A stretch of DNA of 64,000 nt from Colwellia sp. Arc7-D (lineage in GTDB: Bacteria > Pseudomonadota > Gammaproteobacteria > Enterobacterales > Alteromonadaceae). Positions within the stretch are counted from its first letter, which is position 1. The number at the start of each line of letters is the position of its first letter. This document shows, in pieces, positions 7,899 to 15,378 of this stretch. The notes beneath the pieces were generated by a model. The model was not told the origin of the DNA and searched no databases. It worked only from the letters and a program-made list of their open reading frames with translations. Where the stretch lies: positions 1,736,001 to 1,800,000 of the forward strand of contig NZ_CP028924.1 of NCBI RefSeq assembly GCF_003061515.1, written 5' to 3'. Both the position numbers and the translations under genes were made by a program.

Positions 7899-8615
7899 AT
7901 GCTGGTACATATAGTTAGTCGCTTCGAATGCTTGAAATGCGGACATGAGAATATTATTACTGATACGATGGAATTTGCAGATAGTCCACCACCTTACCCT
8001 GAAGTTCTAAATTGTAAAGAATGTCCTCATAAGGAGACTGTTCAGGATTTTTCTGAATGTTCTCCTTTTGATACAATTACAGGTTTCACCTATTTTAAAT
8101 TTATTGAATCAGAATACTTTACTTATAGTGAGGATGAAGTGAGCTGTTCCGAACTTAAAGGTTGGAAAGGCGAAGTGGGGTTTTGTGAATGGTTAAATCA
8201 CAACAATTTACCATTTGTCTTTTTTGAACAAGGAATAGATACATTTTCACATGTATTTAAAGATCAAATAAAAAGGCCAGATGTATTGCTGTTGATAGAA
8301 GGAATAGGGACTATAGCTGTAGATGTTAAGAATTATAGTCAGTTTACTTTGGGTATTAAAAAAGAGTCCTCGCGATACTTGGAGTTTCAAGAATTATTCA
8401 ATATCCCTGTTTGGTATGCCTACTCAAATACAGAAGGTAACTTCGATTCATGGCTATGGATTTCTGCAATAAACGCAGATAAAAAAGGAAAAGTCATTGG
8501 AAATAATAAACATTTGGAATACCTGAAAATTCCCCCTGAGCATTTTAAAAAAATACAAACAAAGGCCGAGTTAAATGCTTTTATCAAAGCTAACACACCA
8601 TTAAAAAAATCTTGA
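7899..8615 (+). CDS. Zinc-ribbon PD-(D/E)XK nuclease-like protein
   Basis: A 238-residue protein with an N-terminal zinc ribbon (C11, C14, C39, C42) and a downstream restriction-endonuclease-like core. The core shows a helix with Glu (KGEVGFCEWL, E92 and E97), then RPDVLLLI with D128, then AVDVKNY with D142 and K144, which is the PD...(D/E)xK arrangement. Such proteins cut DNA, or more rarely RNA, in defence or mobile-element biology. It appears monocistronic, 268 bp after the XRE gene. The family is not one I can name; the nuclease call rests on motif order only. Confidence 0.7.
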   Translation: MLVHIVSRFECLKCGHENIITDTMEFADSPPPYPEVLNCKECPHKETVQDFSECSPFDTITGFTYFKFIESEYFTYSEDEVSCSELKGWKGEVGFCEWLNHNNLPFVFFEQGIDTFSHVFKDQIKRPDVLLLIEGIGTIAVDVKNYSQFTLGIKKESSRYLEFQELFNIPVWYAYSNTEGNFDSWLWISAINADKKGKVIGNNKHLEYLKIPPEHFKKIQTKAELNAFIKANTPLKKS

Positions 8616-9101
8616 TTGGAACAATACGCATCATTTAATAATCTGGCAGTGCAATAATGCTTTCCGAGTTTTAGGTACTTTTATATCAAGTGTTTATTGA
8701 TTCCCTTTAAGACAATTTTAGAAAATAAGAAAATGTGGAGTTAATATCAACAAAGAGCACTAAGGAAAATATCTACCACTTCTAACGCCAAGGAGTAAAA
8801 CTTAGCTGCAATAGCTCGTATTTTATCTGACACTTTTCAATTTTGAATTTTGAATTTGACCTAATCGTACAGTTGATTAGGTCAGTAAAGATACGATAGC
8901 AGTCATAACAGGATGATTATACAGTGTGAACATTTAGCAATTAAAATACATTTGAATTCACTGCCACAAACAGAAGTTATGTAAAGTAAATAATTGGCTA
9001 TGTAACTAATATTTCGCGTTAAATTGACAGAAGTTTTCCCTTTGAAATATTTTATCTTTGGGGTATCGTTGTATTAATTATAAAGGAATAAGGAATAAAT
9101 T
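8616..9101. other. Intergenic region with a 9-bp-stem hairpin
   Basis: No gene is seen in this 486-bp stretch. A perfect 9-bp inverted repeat gacctaatc/gattaggtc with an 8-nt loop lies at 8858-8883, without a T-tract. It could be an operator or a weak terminator for the nuclease gene. Just upstream, gaatttt words are tandemly repeated. Confidence 0.55.
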
Positions 9102-10799
9102 TTGCCCGGTAATTTATTAGCAACCAATACTGTTAACCTCTCTGATTTGTTGAGCGGTGAAAAGCGTTTTGAGGTACCACTTTATCAAAGGGATTACTCA
9201 TGGAAAGAAGAGCACTGGGAGGATCTTTGGAACGACATATTGGAAGTAACTTCAGGTGATGATAACAAACATTACATGGGGTCCTTAGTCTTACAGCAAC
9301 ATGAAGATAGAAAATATAAAATTATTGATGGGCAACAAAGGATAACAACCTTAAGTATTTTTGTAATATCAATATTATCGATATTAAAAGACTTTATTGA
9401 TACTGATAACGATGCAGAAAATAATAGAACGAGATCCGATATTGTCCGTAGCAGATATGTTGGTGACCGAGATCCGTCAAGCTTAAGATATTCTAGTAAA
9501 CTCAGGTTAAATAATAACAATAATGACATCTATGAAAGGTTTATTATTCAACTTGAAGAACCTCATAATTCTAGAAGTACGAATCCTTCTTCAAAATTAA
9601 TGTTGAAATGCGGGCAATACTTTAAAAATAAAATTTACGAGTATATTGGTGAAAATACCTCAGGAGAATATATCGTTAATTTTTTAACTAACGATGTAGC
9701 TCGTAAACTTATTTTTATACAGATTGAAGTAGAAGATGAGCTATCAGCATATACTGTTTTTGAGACGCTAAATGCTCGTGGTATAGAGCTTAGCTCTTCA
9801 GATTTGTTAAAGAATTATTTGTTTTCACTTCTTGTTACTGATTCTGATCAGCAGATAATACAACGTCAATGGGATATCATTTGTTCAAATGTAAAAAGTG
9901 AGGAACTACCAGACTTTTTGAGGTACTTTATCAACTCTTCCGAAAGGTTAGTTCGTTCACATCAACTATTTAAACGGATTAAGGGGAATGTACAAAATCC
10001 TCGTGAAGCTCAAAATTTTCTAGATAAACTAGAACGTGAATCGGAAGTTTTTGGAGCCATCAAGGAACCAAACCATGAGTTATGGGATTCAAGCCTCAGT
10101 TTAAGACCACATTTAAAGGCAATAAAAGTTTTTGGTGTAAAACAAGTTTACTCTCTGTTAATGGCCTGTCATCGTAAGTTAAGCATTACTGAGTTTTCTA
10201 AAGTTCTAAAGTTAATTGAAGCAACATTATTTAGATACAGTACTATCGGGAAATTAAATCCTAATAGCCTTGAGTCAATATTAAACAAAGCATCTATAAA
10301 AGTGCATGAAGAAGAAATTTCTACAGCTAGAGCAGTATTTAATGAGCTAAGGGAAATTTATATAGATGATTCAGATTTTAGCCTCGCATTTAGTAAAACT
10401 CGAATTGTTACAAAAAATAGGAAAAAATTAGTCCGCTATATCATTTTTAAACTTGAAAATCATATTAGAACTAATGAACTAGATTGGGAAACCAATGGTG
10501 GAACCATAGAACACATTCTTCCTGAGAACCCTCCTACCGATTGGAGTAGGTTTGTGCCGGAGGAGTTACAAAGTGATCTTATATACAGATTAGGAAACTA
10601 TACGCTCTTATCTGCGTCTGATAATAGGAACATAGGTAATGGGCTATTAGATTCTAAAATTGATGTATATAGAAGCTCTGATTATGCTCTTTCATCAGAA
10701 ATTACACGAACGGAATGGAATAGGGAAAATATTGAATCTAGGCAAAATCATTTAGCTAATAGAGCCTGTATAATTTGGAAATCAGACTTTTCTGAATAA
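9102..10799 (+). CDS. GmrSD-like type IV restriction protein (DUF262/DUF1524)
   Basis: A 565-residue single-chain GmrSD-type protein. The DUF262 (GmrS) half shows FEVPLYQRDYSW (23-34) and IIDGQQRITTL (74-84), which bind and hydrolyse nucleotide, followed by VFETLNARGIELSSSDLLKN. The DUF1524 (GmrD) half shows the His-Me finger nuclease motif GGTIEHILPENP (His471) and GNYTLLSASDNRNIGN (498-513). Related enzymes (GmrSD, BrxU, SspE) cut phage DNA with modified bases or sense phosphorothioation. Here no DND/SSP partner is adjacent, so a stand-alone modification-dependent restriction role is most likely. The start is TTG at 9102 with aaggaa 6 bp upstream. Confidence 0.9.
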   Translation: MPGNLLATNTVNLSDLLSGEKRFEVPLYQRDYSWKEEHWEDLWNDILEVTSGDDNKHYMGSLVLQQHEDRKYKIIDGQQRITTLSIFVISILSILKDFIDTDNDAENNRTRSDIVRSRYVGDRDPSSLRYSSKLRLNNNNNDIYERFIIQLEEPHNSRSTNPSSKLMLKCGQYFKNKIYEYIGENTSGEYIVNFLTNDVARKLIFIQIEVEDELSAYTVFETLNARGIELSSSDLLKNYLFSLLVTDSDQQIIQRQWDIICSNVKSEELPDFLRYFINSSERLVRSHQLFKRIKGNVQNPREAQNFLDKLERESEVFGAIKEPNHELWDSSLSLRPHLKAIKVFGVKQVYSLLMACHRKLSITEFSKVLKLIEATLFRYSTIGKLNPNSLESILNKASIKVHEEEISTARAVFNELREIYIDDSDFSLAFSKTRIVTKNRKKLVRYIIFKLENHIRTNELDWETNGGTIEHILPENPPTDWSRFVPEELQSDLIYRLGNYTLLSASDNRNIGNGLLDSKIDVYRSSDYALSSEITRTEWNRENIESRQNHLANRACIIWKSDFSE

Positions 10800-10810
10800 T
10801 TTTTTCGCTC

Positions 10811-10839
10811 AAAGTGCCAATGGTAGTCATTGGCACTTT
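10811..10839 (+). terminator. Strong hairpin after the GmrSD-like gene
   Basis: A perfect 12-bp stem aaagtgccaatg/cattggcacttt with loop gtagt, 12 bp after the stop codon. The T-run (tttttcgctc) lies on the gene side, so it could also terminate minus-strand transcripts. It separates the restriction gene from the graspetide cluster. Confidence 0.7.
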
Positions 10840-11005
10840 ATAAAAGTTAGTGACGATGGTTCTTCTTTTTTAACTTTTATCAGACTTTAATTTAGTGGGT
10901 GTTTATTATCTACTGTTGAGAACTGAATATGACTTCCTTTTAAATATTTATGTCTGCTTATGTCTGGAGAGCATACCTAATTTATAGATAATTCAGCTAT
11001 TCGAT

Positions 11006-11051
11006 ATGTTTTACCATGTTACTGATATTTATCAGTAACATGGTAAAACAT
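11006..11051. promoter_or_regulatory. 46-bp perfect inverted repeat upstream of the graspetide precursor
   Basis: Two 22-bp arms (atgttttacc... and its exact complement ending ggtaaaacat) are separated by only two bases. It ends 49 bp before the precursor start codon. It has no T-tract, so it is more likely a protein-binding site, a cruciform or an RNA hairpin at the transcript start than a simple terminator. It is the longest perfect hairpin I saw in the window. Confidence 0.85.
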
Positions 11052-11100
11052 CTTATATCTGTATAGAATATTGCCTATTTAATAGTGTAGAGGATGGATT

Positions 11101-11559
11101 ATGGAAATGAAGACCAATACCAACATTAAGCTAGAGCCTTATTTAATGAGGTACTCTGTTTTGAGAACTAGTGAAAGTGAGCTTCCTGGGTATTACTCAC
11201 CAAACCTTGATGTATGGGTGATAGACCAAGATCAATCACAGATACCTGTGATCAATGTATGTAATAGAGCTGAGCTTACGACAAAAACAAAGGTAAGTGA
11301 GGAACAAGATGATCAGTCTCTATGCTTCCTTGAAACATTAACCAAAACTGATGTGCAGCAAGAGCGTGATGATGCTGACTTAGAAATGAGTCACCTATTA
11401 GAATTAACGACAAAAACACATACCAGCACAGAAAGTGACGATAATTATATGCAGCTAAATCATTTACTTGAGCTTACAACAAAAACAAGAACATTTCATG
11501 AGAGTGATGATAACACTGATATAGATTTATTATTATCTCCTTTTGAAACTCAACAATGA
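11101..11559 (+). CDS. Graspetide (omega-ester peptide) precursor with four core repeats
   Basis: A 152-residue peptide precursor. The leader (about 1-56) contains a likely ligase-recognition segment, ELPGYYSPNLDVWVID (27-42). Four 12-residue cores follow at 60-71, 80-91, 103-114 and 126-137: TTKTKVSEEQDD, LTKTDVQQERDD, TTKTHTSTESDD and TTKTRTFHESDD. Consensus is (T/L)TKT-x4-E-x-DD, spaced 20, 23 and 23 residues apart. Invariant Thr/Lys and Glu/Asp residues are what ATP-grasp ligases join into side-chain ester or amide rings, as in microviridin, marinostatin and plesiocin. The adjacent ATP-grasp gene supports this. Start is ATG with gaggat upstream. No protease motif (GG) precedes the cores. 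The bond pattern is unknown. Confidence 0.85.
   Translation: MEMKTNTNIKLEPYLMRYSVLRTSESELPGYYSPNLDVWVIDQDQSQIPVINVCNRAELTTKTKVSEEQDDQSLCFLETLTKTDVQQERDDADLEMSHLLELTTKTHTSTESDDNYMQLNHLLELTTKTRTFHESDDNTDIDLLLSPFETQQ
11278..11511 (+). repeat. Four degenerate core repeats in the graspetide precursor gene
   Basis: Core-encoding segments lie at 11278-11313, 11338-11373, 11407-11442 and 11476-11511. Repeats 3 and 4 and their preceding linkers (HLLEL) are most alike. The DNA differs more than the conserved TKT, E and DD codons require, which suggests selection on the core residues. Confidence 0.8.
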
Positions 11560-11575
11560 ACACTCTAGAATTAAA

Positions 11576-12529
11576 ATGATATTACTCGTCACAAATCAGC
11601 GCGATATAACTATGGACTATATTGTTTTGGAGTTACAACGAAGAGGTATTAAATACTTTCGTTTAAATACAGAACTTTTGCCAAAATATAAATGCACCAT
11701 GTCCTATCAGAGCCGTCAGGATTGGAGCATAAGAACTCCTAACGGGGAAGTATGTGGTAATGATATTACATCAGCATATTTTAGAAGACCTGGAATGCCA
11801 GTCATTGAATCTATTATTGGAGATGAAGCAGTATCTTATGCTGTAGCCGAATGGCAAAGTTTATTGAAAAGTTTATATATGAGGCTAGACGGACTATGGC
11901 TGAACTCTCCGACTAATATCATTCTTGCTGAAGATAAACCCTTACAATTGTTATTAGCTCATGAACTTGATTTTAATATCCCTGCGGCTTGTGTGACAAA
12001 CGATTTAATTTCAGCCAAAAAAATCAGTTCTAAGCATAATGTTATTGGTAAGCCACTTCGGCAAGCACTAATAACAGGCGTTCAAGAAAGTGTGATCTTC
12101 ACGAATAGATTGAATAAGTTTACCGATAATGATGAAAGTGCATTAGCTTTAGCCCCAATTATTATCCAAGAAGAAATAATAAAAAAATATGATGTTAGAG
12201 TTACCGTTGTTGGTAAAGAAATATTCCCAGTTGCTATATTTTCCCAAACGAATAAAGAAACAGAAGTTGATTGGCGTAATGGTGCCAGAACCGATTTAAA
12301 GCACTCTAAAATAACCTTACCTGTAAAATTAGAGAGAAAGTGTTTTCAGTTAGTTGAGAAGCTTAATTTAAAGTATGGTGCAATTGATTTCATTTGTGAT
12401 GTTGATGATAAATATTGGTTTTTAGAAATCAATCCTAATGGCCAATGGGCTTGGATAGAAAACTTAACTGGCAGCAAAATTACAGATTCTATTATCCATG
12501 AGCTTACGAAGAGTAATACTTTTGAGTAA
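11576..12529 (+). CDS. ATP-grasp graspetide macrocyclase (MvdC/MvdD-like)
   Basis: A 317-residue ATP-grasp ligase. The family N-terminus MILLVTNQRDITMDYIVLEL is followed by a central ATP-binding lobe (NVIGKPLRQALITG) and the catalytic lobe with QEEIIKKYDVRVTVVG, the arginine-rich loop DWRNGARTD, YGAIDFICD and the Mg-binding ending FLEINPNGQWAWIE. Enzymes of this type use ATP to phosphorylate Asp/Glu side chains of the precursor and close ester or amide rings with Thr/Ser/Lys. I chose ATG 11576 because it gives the usual family start; an in-frame TTG at 11543 would overlap the precursor. Distance from the precursor stop is 16 bp, so the two are translationally linked. Confidence 0.9.
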   Translation: MILLVTNQRDITMDYIVLELQRRGIKYFRLNTELLPKYKCTMSYQSRQDWSIRTPNGEVCGNDITSAYFRRPGMPVIESIIGDEAVSYAVAEWQSLLKSLYMRLDGLWLNSPTNIILAEDKPLQLLLAHELDFNIPAACVTNDLISAKKISSKHNVIGKPLRQALITGVQESVIFTNRLNKFTDNDESALALAPIIIQEEIIKKYDVRVTVVGKEIFPVAIFSQTNKETEVDWRNGARTDLKHSKITLPVKLERKCFQLVEKLNLKYGAIDFICDVDDKYWFLEINPNGQWAWIENLTGSKITDSIIHELTKSNTFE

Positions 12530-13592
12530 ACTAAAAGCAATAAGGGAGATAATATTTCCACTGTTAGAAAAACCGTCTCCAGAACAAATTCAAGATCAAA
12601 GAAATAAGCTCGGAGATGACGTTCTACGCATTAATTCTACCGATTGGAATAAAAATGCAGATTTAATTCATACTGATACTGTGAGACTTTATCAAGAGGA
12701 GTGCCAGAGAAAATCTTCTGCTGATGTTAAAGCTGGGATATACCTAGCGGCTGTAACTGCCTTTGCTCCAGTTTTAGTCTCAATGATCCCCAAGTTATTA
12801 GTATTTAATCATTATATATATCTAGTATATTTATCTCTTGTTATATCGCTATTAGCGACATTTTATCTTTTGATGTCTGGCTATTGGGCTTTTAAAACTT
12901 TAAAGGTTTCTGTTTCATATCGTTTAGATATAGGTGAATTGATAGAGATAAATAATAACGCAAGGCCCAAGTGTGCTTATATTAAAGATATGATGACAGT
13001 AATTACTCATAATAAAATAGCTGTTAATAGTAAAGTTACTTGTATAAAAATGGCTCATGAGTATCTACTCAGAACTTTTACCATGTTCATCATATTATTA
13101 TTGATGCAAATAACATGGCAAGAAACTAAAGCTTATATAACTCCAAACTTAAATAAAAATATAAAAGAAAACGTAAAAAAAATAGACACTAAATTAAGCC
13201 CCAAATTTACTATCGATTATCTGGGGTATATTGGCCCTTTTACAACAGCAAAAACAGAATTACAAACAAATAGAGTAGTTGAAACAATTAATTATCAATT
13301 AAAATCAATGCTGGATGAAAAATTACGTTTAAATATTAATATTAAAACTATTCTTCTAATAGGCATTACTGATCGTAGAGCATTAAAAAATGAAGCTAAA
13401 AAAGAGTGGGGATCAAATAAATATCTTGCAGAGGCTAGAGCTAATAAAGTAAAAACTGAATTATTGAAGCTTTTAAAGGATAAGGCTTACCAAAGCTTAA
13501 AAGGAATTCAAATTTTACAAGTACCTTACGGACCAACATATAAGAATGACTTTTCCAACGACAGAAAAGTAGATATTTATTATGGGTATTAA
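12498..13592 (+). CDS. Membrane protein with C-terminal OmpA-like domain, third gene of the graspetide unit
   Basis: A 364-residue protein. A cytoplasmic N-terminus (about 1-75) precedes two adjacent membrane helices (about 77-100 and 107-133), then a cytoplasmic loop, a third helix (about 190-207) and a C-terminal region of about 155 residues. That region ends in an OmpA-like segment (LLIGITDRRALKNEA, then YLAEARANKVKTELL and RKVDIYYGY), which would lie in the periplasm. It overlaps the ligase gene by 32 bp (or 8 bp if TTG 12522 is the start), so the three genes form one operon. No transporter motif is present. It could be an effector, a receptor or an immunity protein for the modified peptide; the sequence does not say which. 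Confidence 0.7.
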   Translation: MSLRRVILLSKLKAIREIIFPLLEKPSPEQIQDQRNKLGDDVLRINSTDWNKNADLIHTDTVRLYQEECQRKSSADVKAGIYLAAVTAFAPVLVSMIPKLLVFNHYIYLVYLSLVISLLATFYLLMSGYWAFKTLKVSVSYRLDIGELIEINNNARPKCAYIKDMMTVITHNKIAVNSKVTCIKMAHEYLLRTFTMFIILLLMQITWQETKAYITPNLNKNIKENVKKIDTKLSPKFTIDYLGYIGPFTTAKTELQTNRVVETINYQLKSMLDEKLRLNINIKTILLIGITDRRALKNEAKKEWGSNKYLAEARANKVKTELLKLLKDKAYQSLKGIQILQVPYGPTYKNDFSNDRKVDIYYGY

Positions 13593-13739
13593 CTTTTTGT
13601 ATAAAATTACCTCTGCTTTACTCACTAAACTGGAACGTTTAATGTGTTTTTTAATAAAATAGACTTGGGCTACACCACGAGGTTATGTTTTTAATTATCA
13701 AAAATTATGCGTAGTCACATATCATCAATGAACCCAATT

Positions 13740-13935
13740 TCAAGCATGATTTCTAGTTACATAAAGGGCTTCGCCAGCCCCTCTTGTGCTTCGCCCAATT
13801 CACCCTGTCAGGTATTTGACAACGGGCATGACGATGCTATTCTTATAATGCAACACAGGGAGAGGTCCCGATGGTTGTAACGGGCATGACCCATCGCAAG
13901 GTGGGTTTTGTTTTCCCCTGCCTTTACAGGCTAAA
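13740..13935. other. GC-richer, hairpin-rich segment downstream of the recombinase operon
   Basis: This stretch stands out from AT-rich surroundings in the gene-free interval 13593-13950. It has a GGGCT/AGCCC hairpin (about 13768-13782) that on the minus strand is followed by tttatgt, ccctgt/acaggg arms (13803-13808 and 13855-13860), cccg/cggg arms (13867-13870 and 13881-13884), and gcct-ttac-aggc (near 13921-13932). The 12-mer aacgggcatgac occurs twice, at 13821-13832 and 13879-13890. It may be the operon's structured 3' end, a small RNA or a recombinase-related site. Confidence 0.5.
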
Positions 13936-13950
13936 GACTCTATTTTGAGC

Positions 13951-15378
13951 TTATCCCATTTTACGATTTATTTTGTCTAATAAATTACTGCCCGTCATAT
14001 GTTCCTCCATATTTTTTACAGCACGTTCCATAGAAGAAAGTCCATTAGATAATACCTTGTTGCCTTTTATAAGCTCATCGTGATGTTTCCTAGATGTAGA
14101 TAGTGCTGAATTCAATAACATACTCAATTTTTCAGTTTGAATCATACGTTCAATAGTTTTCACATACATTCTGGTTGTTTTTACGCTTTGATGCCCTAAT
14201 AGCTTCTGTAACATTAGATGTGCGTCTGCAACAAGTAATTCGTTAGTGTGTGATGCTGTTAAATTGTGTTCTTTAAGATAACGCCACAGCAATTGTGTTG
14301 CTCCTGTGTGACGCAACATGTGACTATGTATTTTAATACCTAGTGCTTTTGCCGTATCTTCAAATGCTTTTTGATATTCCCTGATAGATACCGGAGTGCC
14401 ATTCTTGTTAAGCCAACAGAATCGCATTTGTGGAGTCCTGTGCTTATTTTCAGCCCATATTGTATTACAGTACCCATCCTGATATTTTTTAAAACGTTGC
14501 TCATAATTGCAAATGCTGGATTTAATGTATTCATCATTAAATATTTTGTGAACTGAAATAGAGAGTTTTGTTGTTTTTATTTTCCCCCCTTTCGCTATGT
14601 AATGTAGGTCTTGCATACGAATTCCACCATTTTTAGCTACGCGTTCAGCTAACGCATAAGGTTTAAAGTGAGGATTAAGTTTGTTATGAGTTAGTGGGAA
14701 ATTACGGACTAATCCTTCAATTCGCATTAATGTAGCAAATTCACAATATGCCATCACAGCATAAACTTCATCTATTCCACAGAGATGTTCGTAAATTTTC
14801 CAAAAATCTGTCATTGAAATAACTGAATCTACATAGTCATCTTTAAATTCTTTGTTTGTCTCATCTATAGCCGTTTCTTTCTCACCCTCATAATTATCTG
14901 TATAATTAGTATGCGATATGAAATTATCATCTTGATCTCCTTTTTGTTCTACTTCTATTGTATCCGGCATATACATCATATGATCAACATCTGTCGCAGT
15001 TAAAAATCGGTAAAAGTTACGCCAGGATTTCACATATTGTTCGATTGATACCTCTTTCCATTCCGCAGCACGTAAACTCTCTATGATTGGCACCATGTTG
15101 CCTTCATATGATGCAGAGCAATAATGAATACCGACCTTTACTATTCCATCAGGATCTTGATACTTTTGCTGTGCCAAAAGATTAATAAAATAACTGATAC
15201 GGTGTGCATCATTCCCAATCGTCTTTTTGCTTGCATTACGTAATGTATGATGAATGAATTTGCTGTATTTCTTTCTGAACACTAGGAAGTCCAAAAGATG
15301 CGTATTAACTTCGTTAGTATCGGCATTATATGGAATTGGTATCCCAGTAGAATCTCTATGCTCCAGTTCAATTATCAT
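13951..15378 (-). CDS. Tyrosine recombinase (integrase), 475 residues
   Basis: A complete tyrosine site-specific recombinase. The core-binding domain is about 30-180. Catalytic residues visible are Arg219 (ATLMRIEGLV), Lys266 or 268 (KGGKIKTTKLSISV), His353 and Arg356 (HSHMLRHTGATQLL), His396 (LLGHQSVKTTRMYVK) and nucleophile Tyr405. The last 60 residues form a helical extension. It is the final gene of a six-gene operon and overlaps the helicase gene by 4 bp, so its expression is tied to the other mobility genes. It is one of two recombinases in the island with a full catalytic set. Confidence 0.92.
   Translation of the reverse strand: MIIELEHRDSTGIPIPYNADTNEVNTHLLDFLVFRKKYSKFIHHTLRNASKKTIGNDAHRISYFINLLAQQKYQDPDGIVKVGIHYCSASYEGNMVPIIESLRAAEWKEVSIEQYVKSWRNFYRFLTATDVDHMMYMPDTIEVEQKGDQDDNFISHTNYTDNYEGEKETAIDETNKEFKDDYVDSVISMTDFWKIYEHLCGIDEVYAVMAYCEFATLMRIEGLVRNFPLTHNKLNPHFKPYALAERVAKNGGIRMQDLHYIAKGGKIKTTKLSISVHKIFNDEYIKSSICNYEQRFKKYQDGYCNTIWAENKHRTPQMRFCWLNKNGTPVSIREYQKAFEDTAKALGIKIHSHMLRHTGATQLLWRYLKEHNLTASHTNELLVADAHLMLQKLLGHQSVKTTRMYVKTIERMIQTEKLSMLLNSALSTSRKHHDELIKGNKVLSNGLSSMERAVKNMEEHMTGSNLLDKINRKMG

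Noticed and set aside
9102..10799. DND/SSP phosphorothioate defence (SspE)
   Set aside because: The domain order fits SspE, but no DndB-E or SspA-D genes are in the window, so only a stand-alone GmrSD-like call is made.
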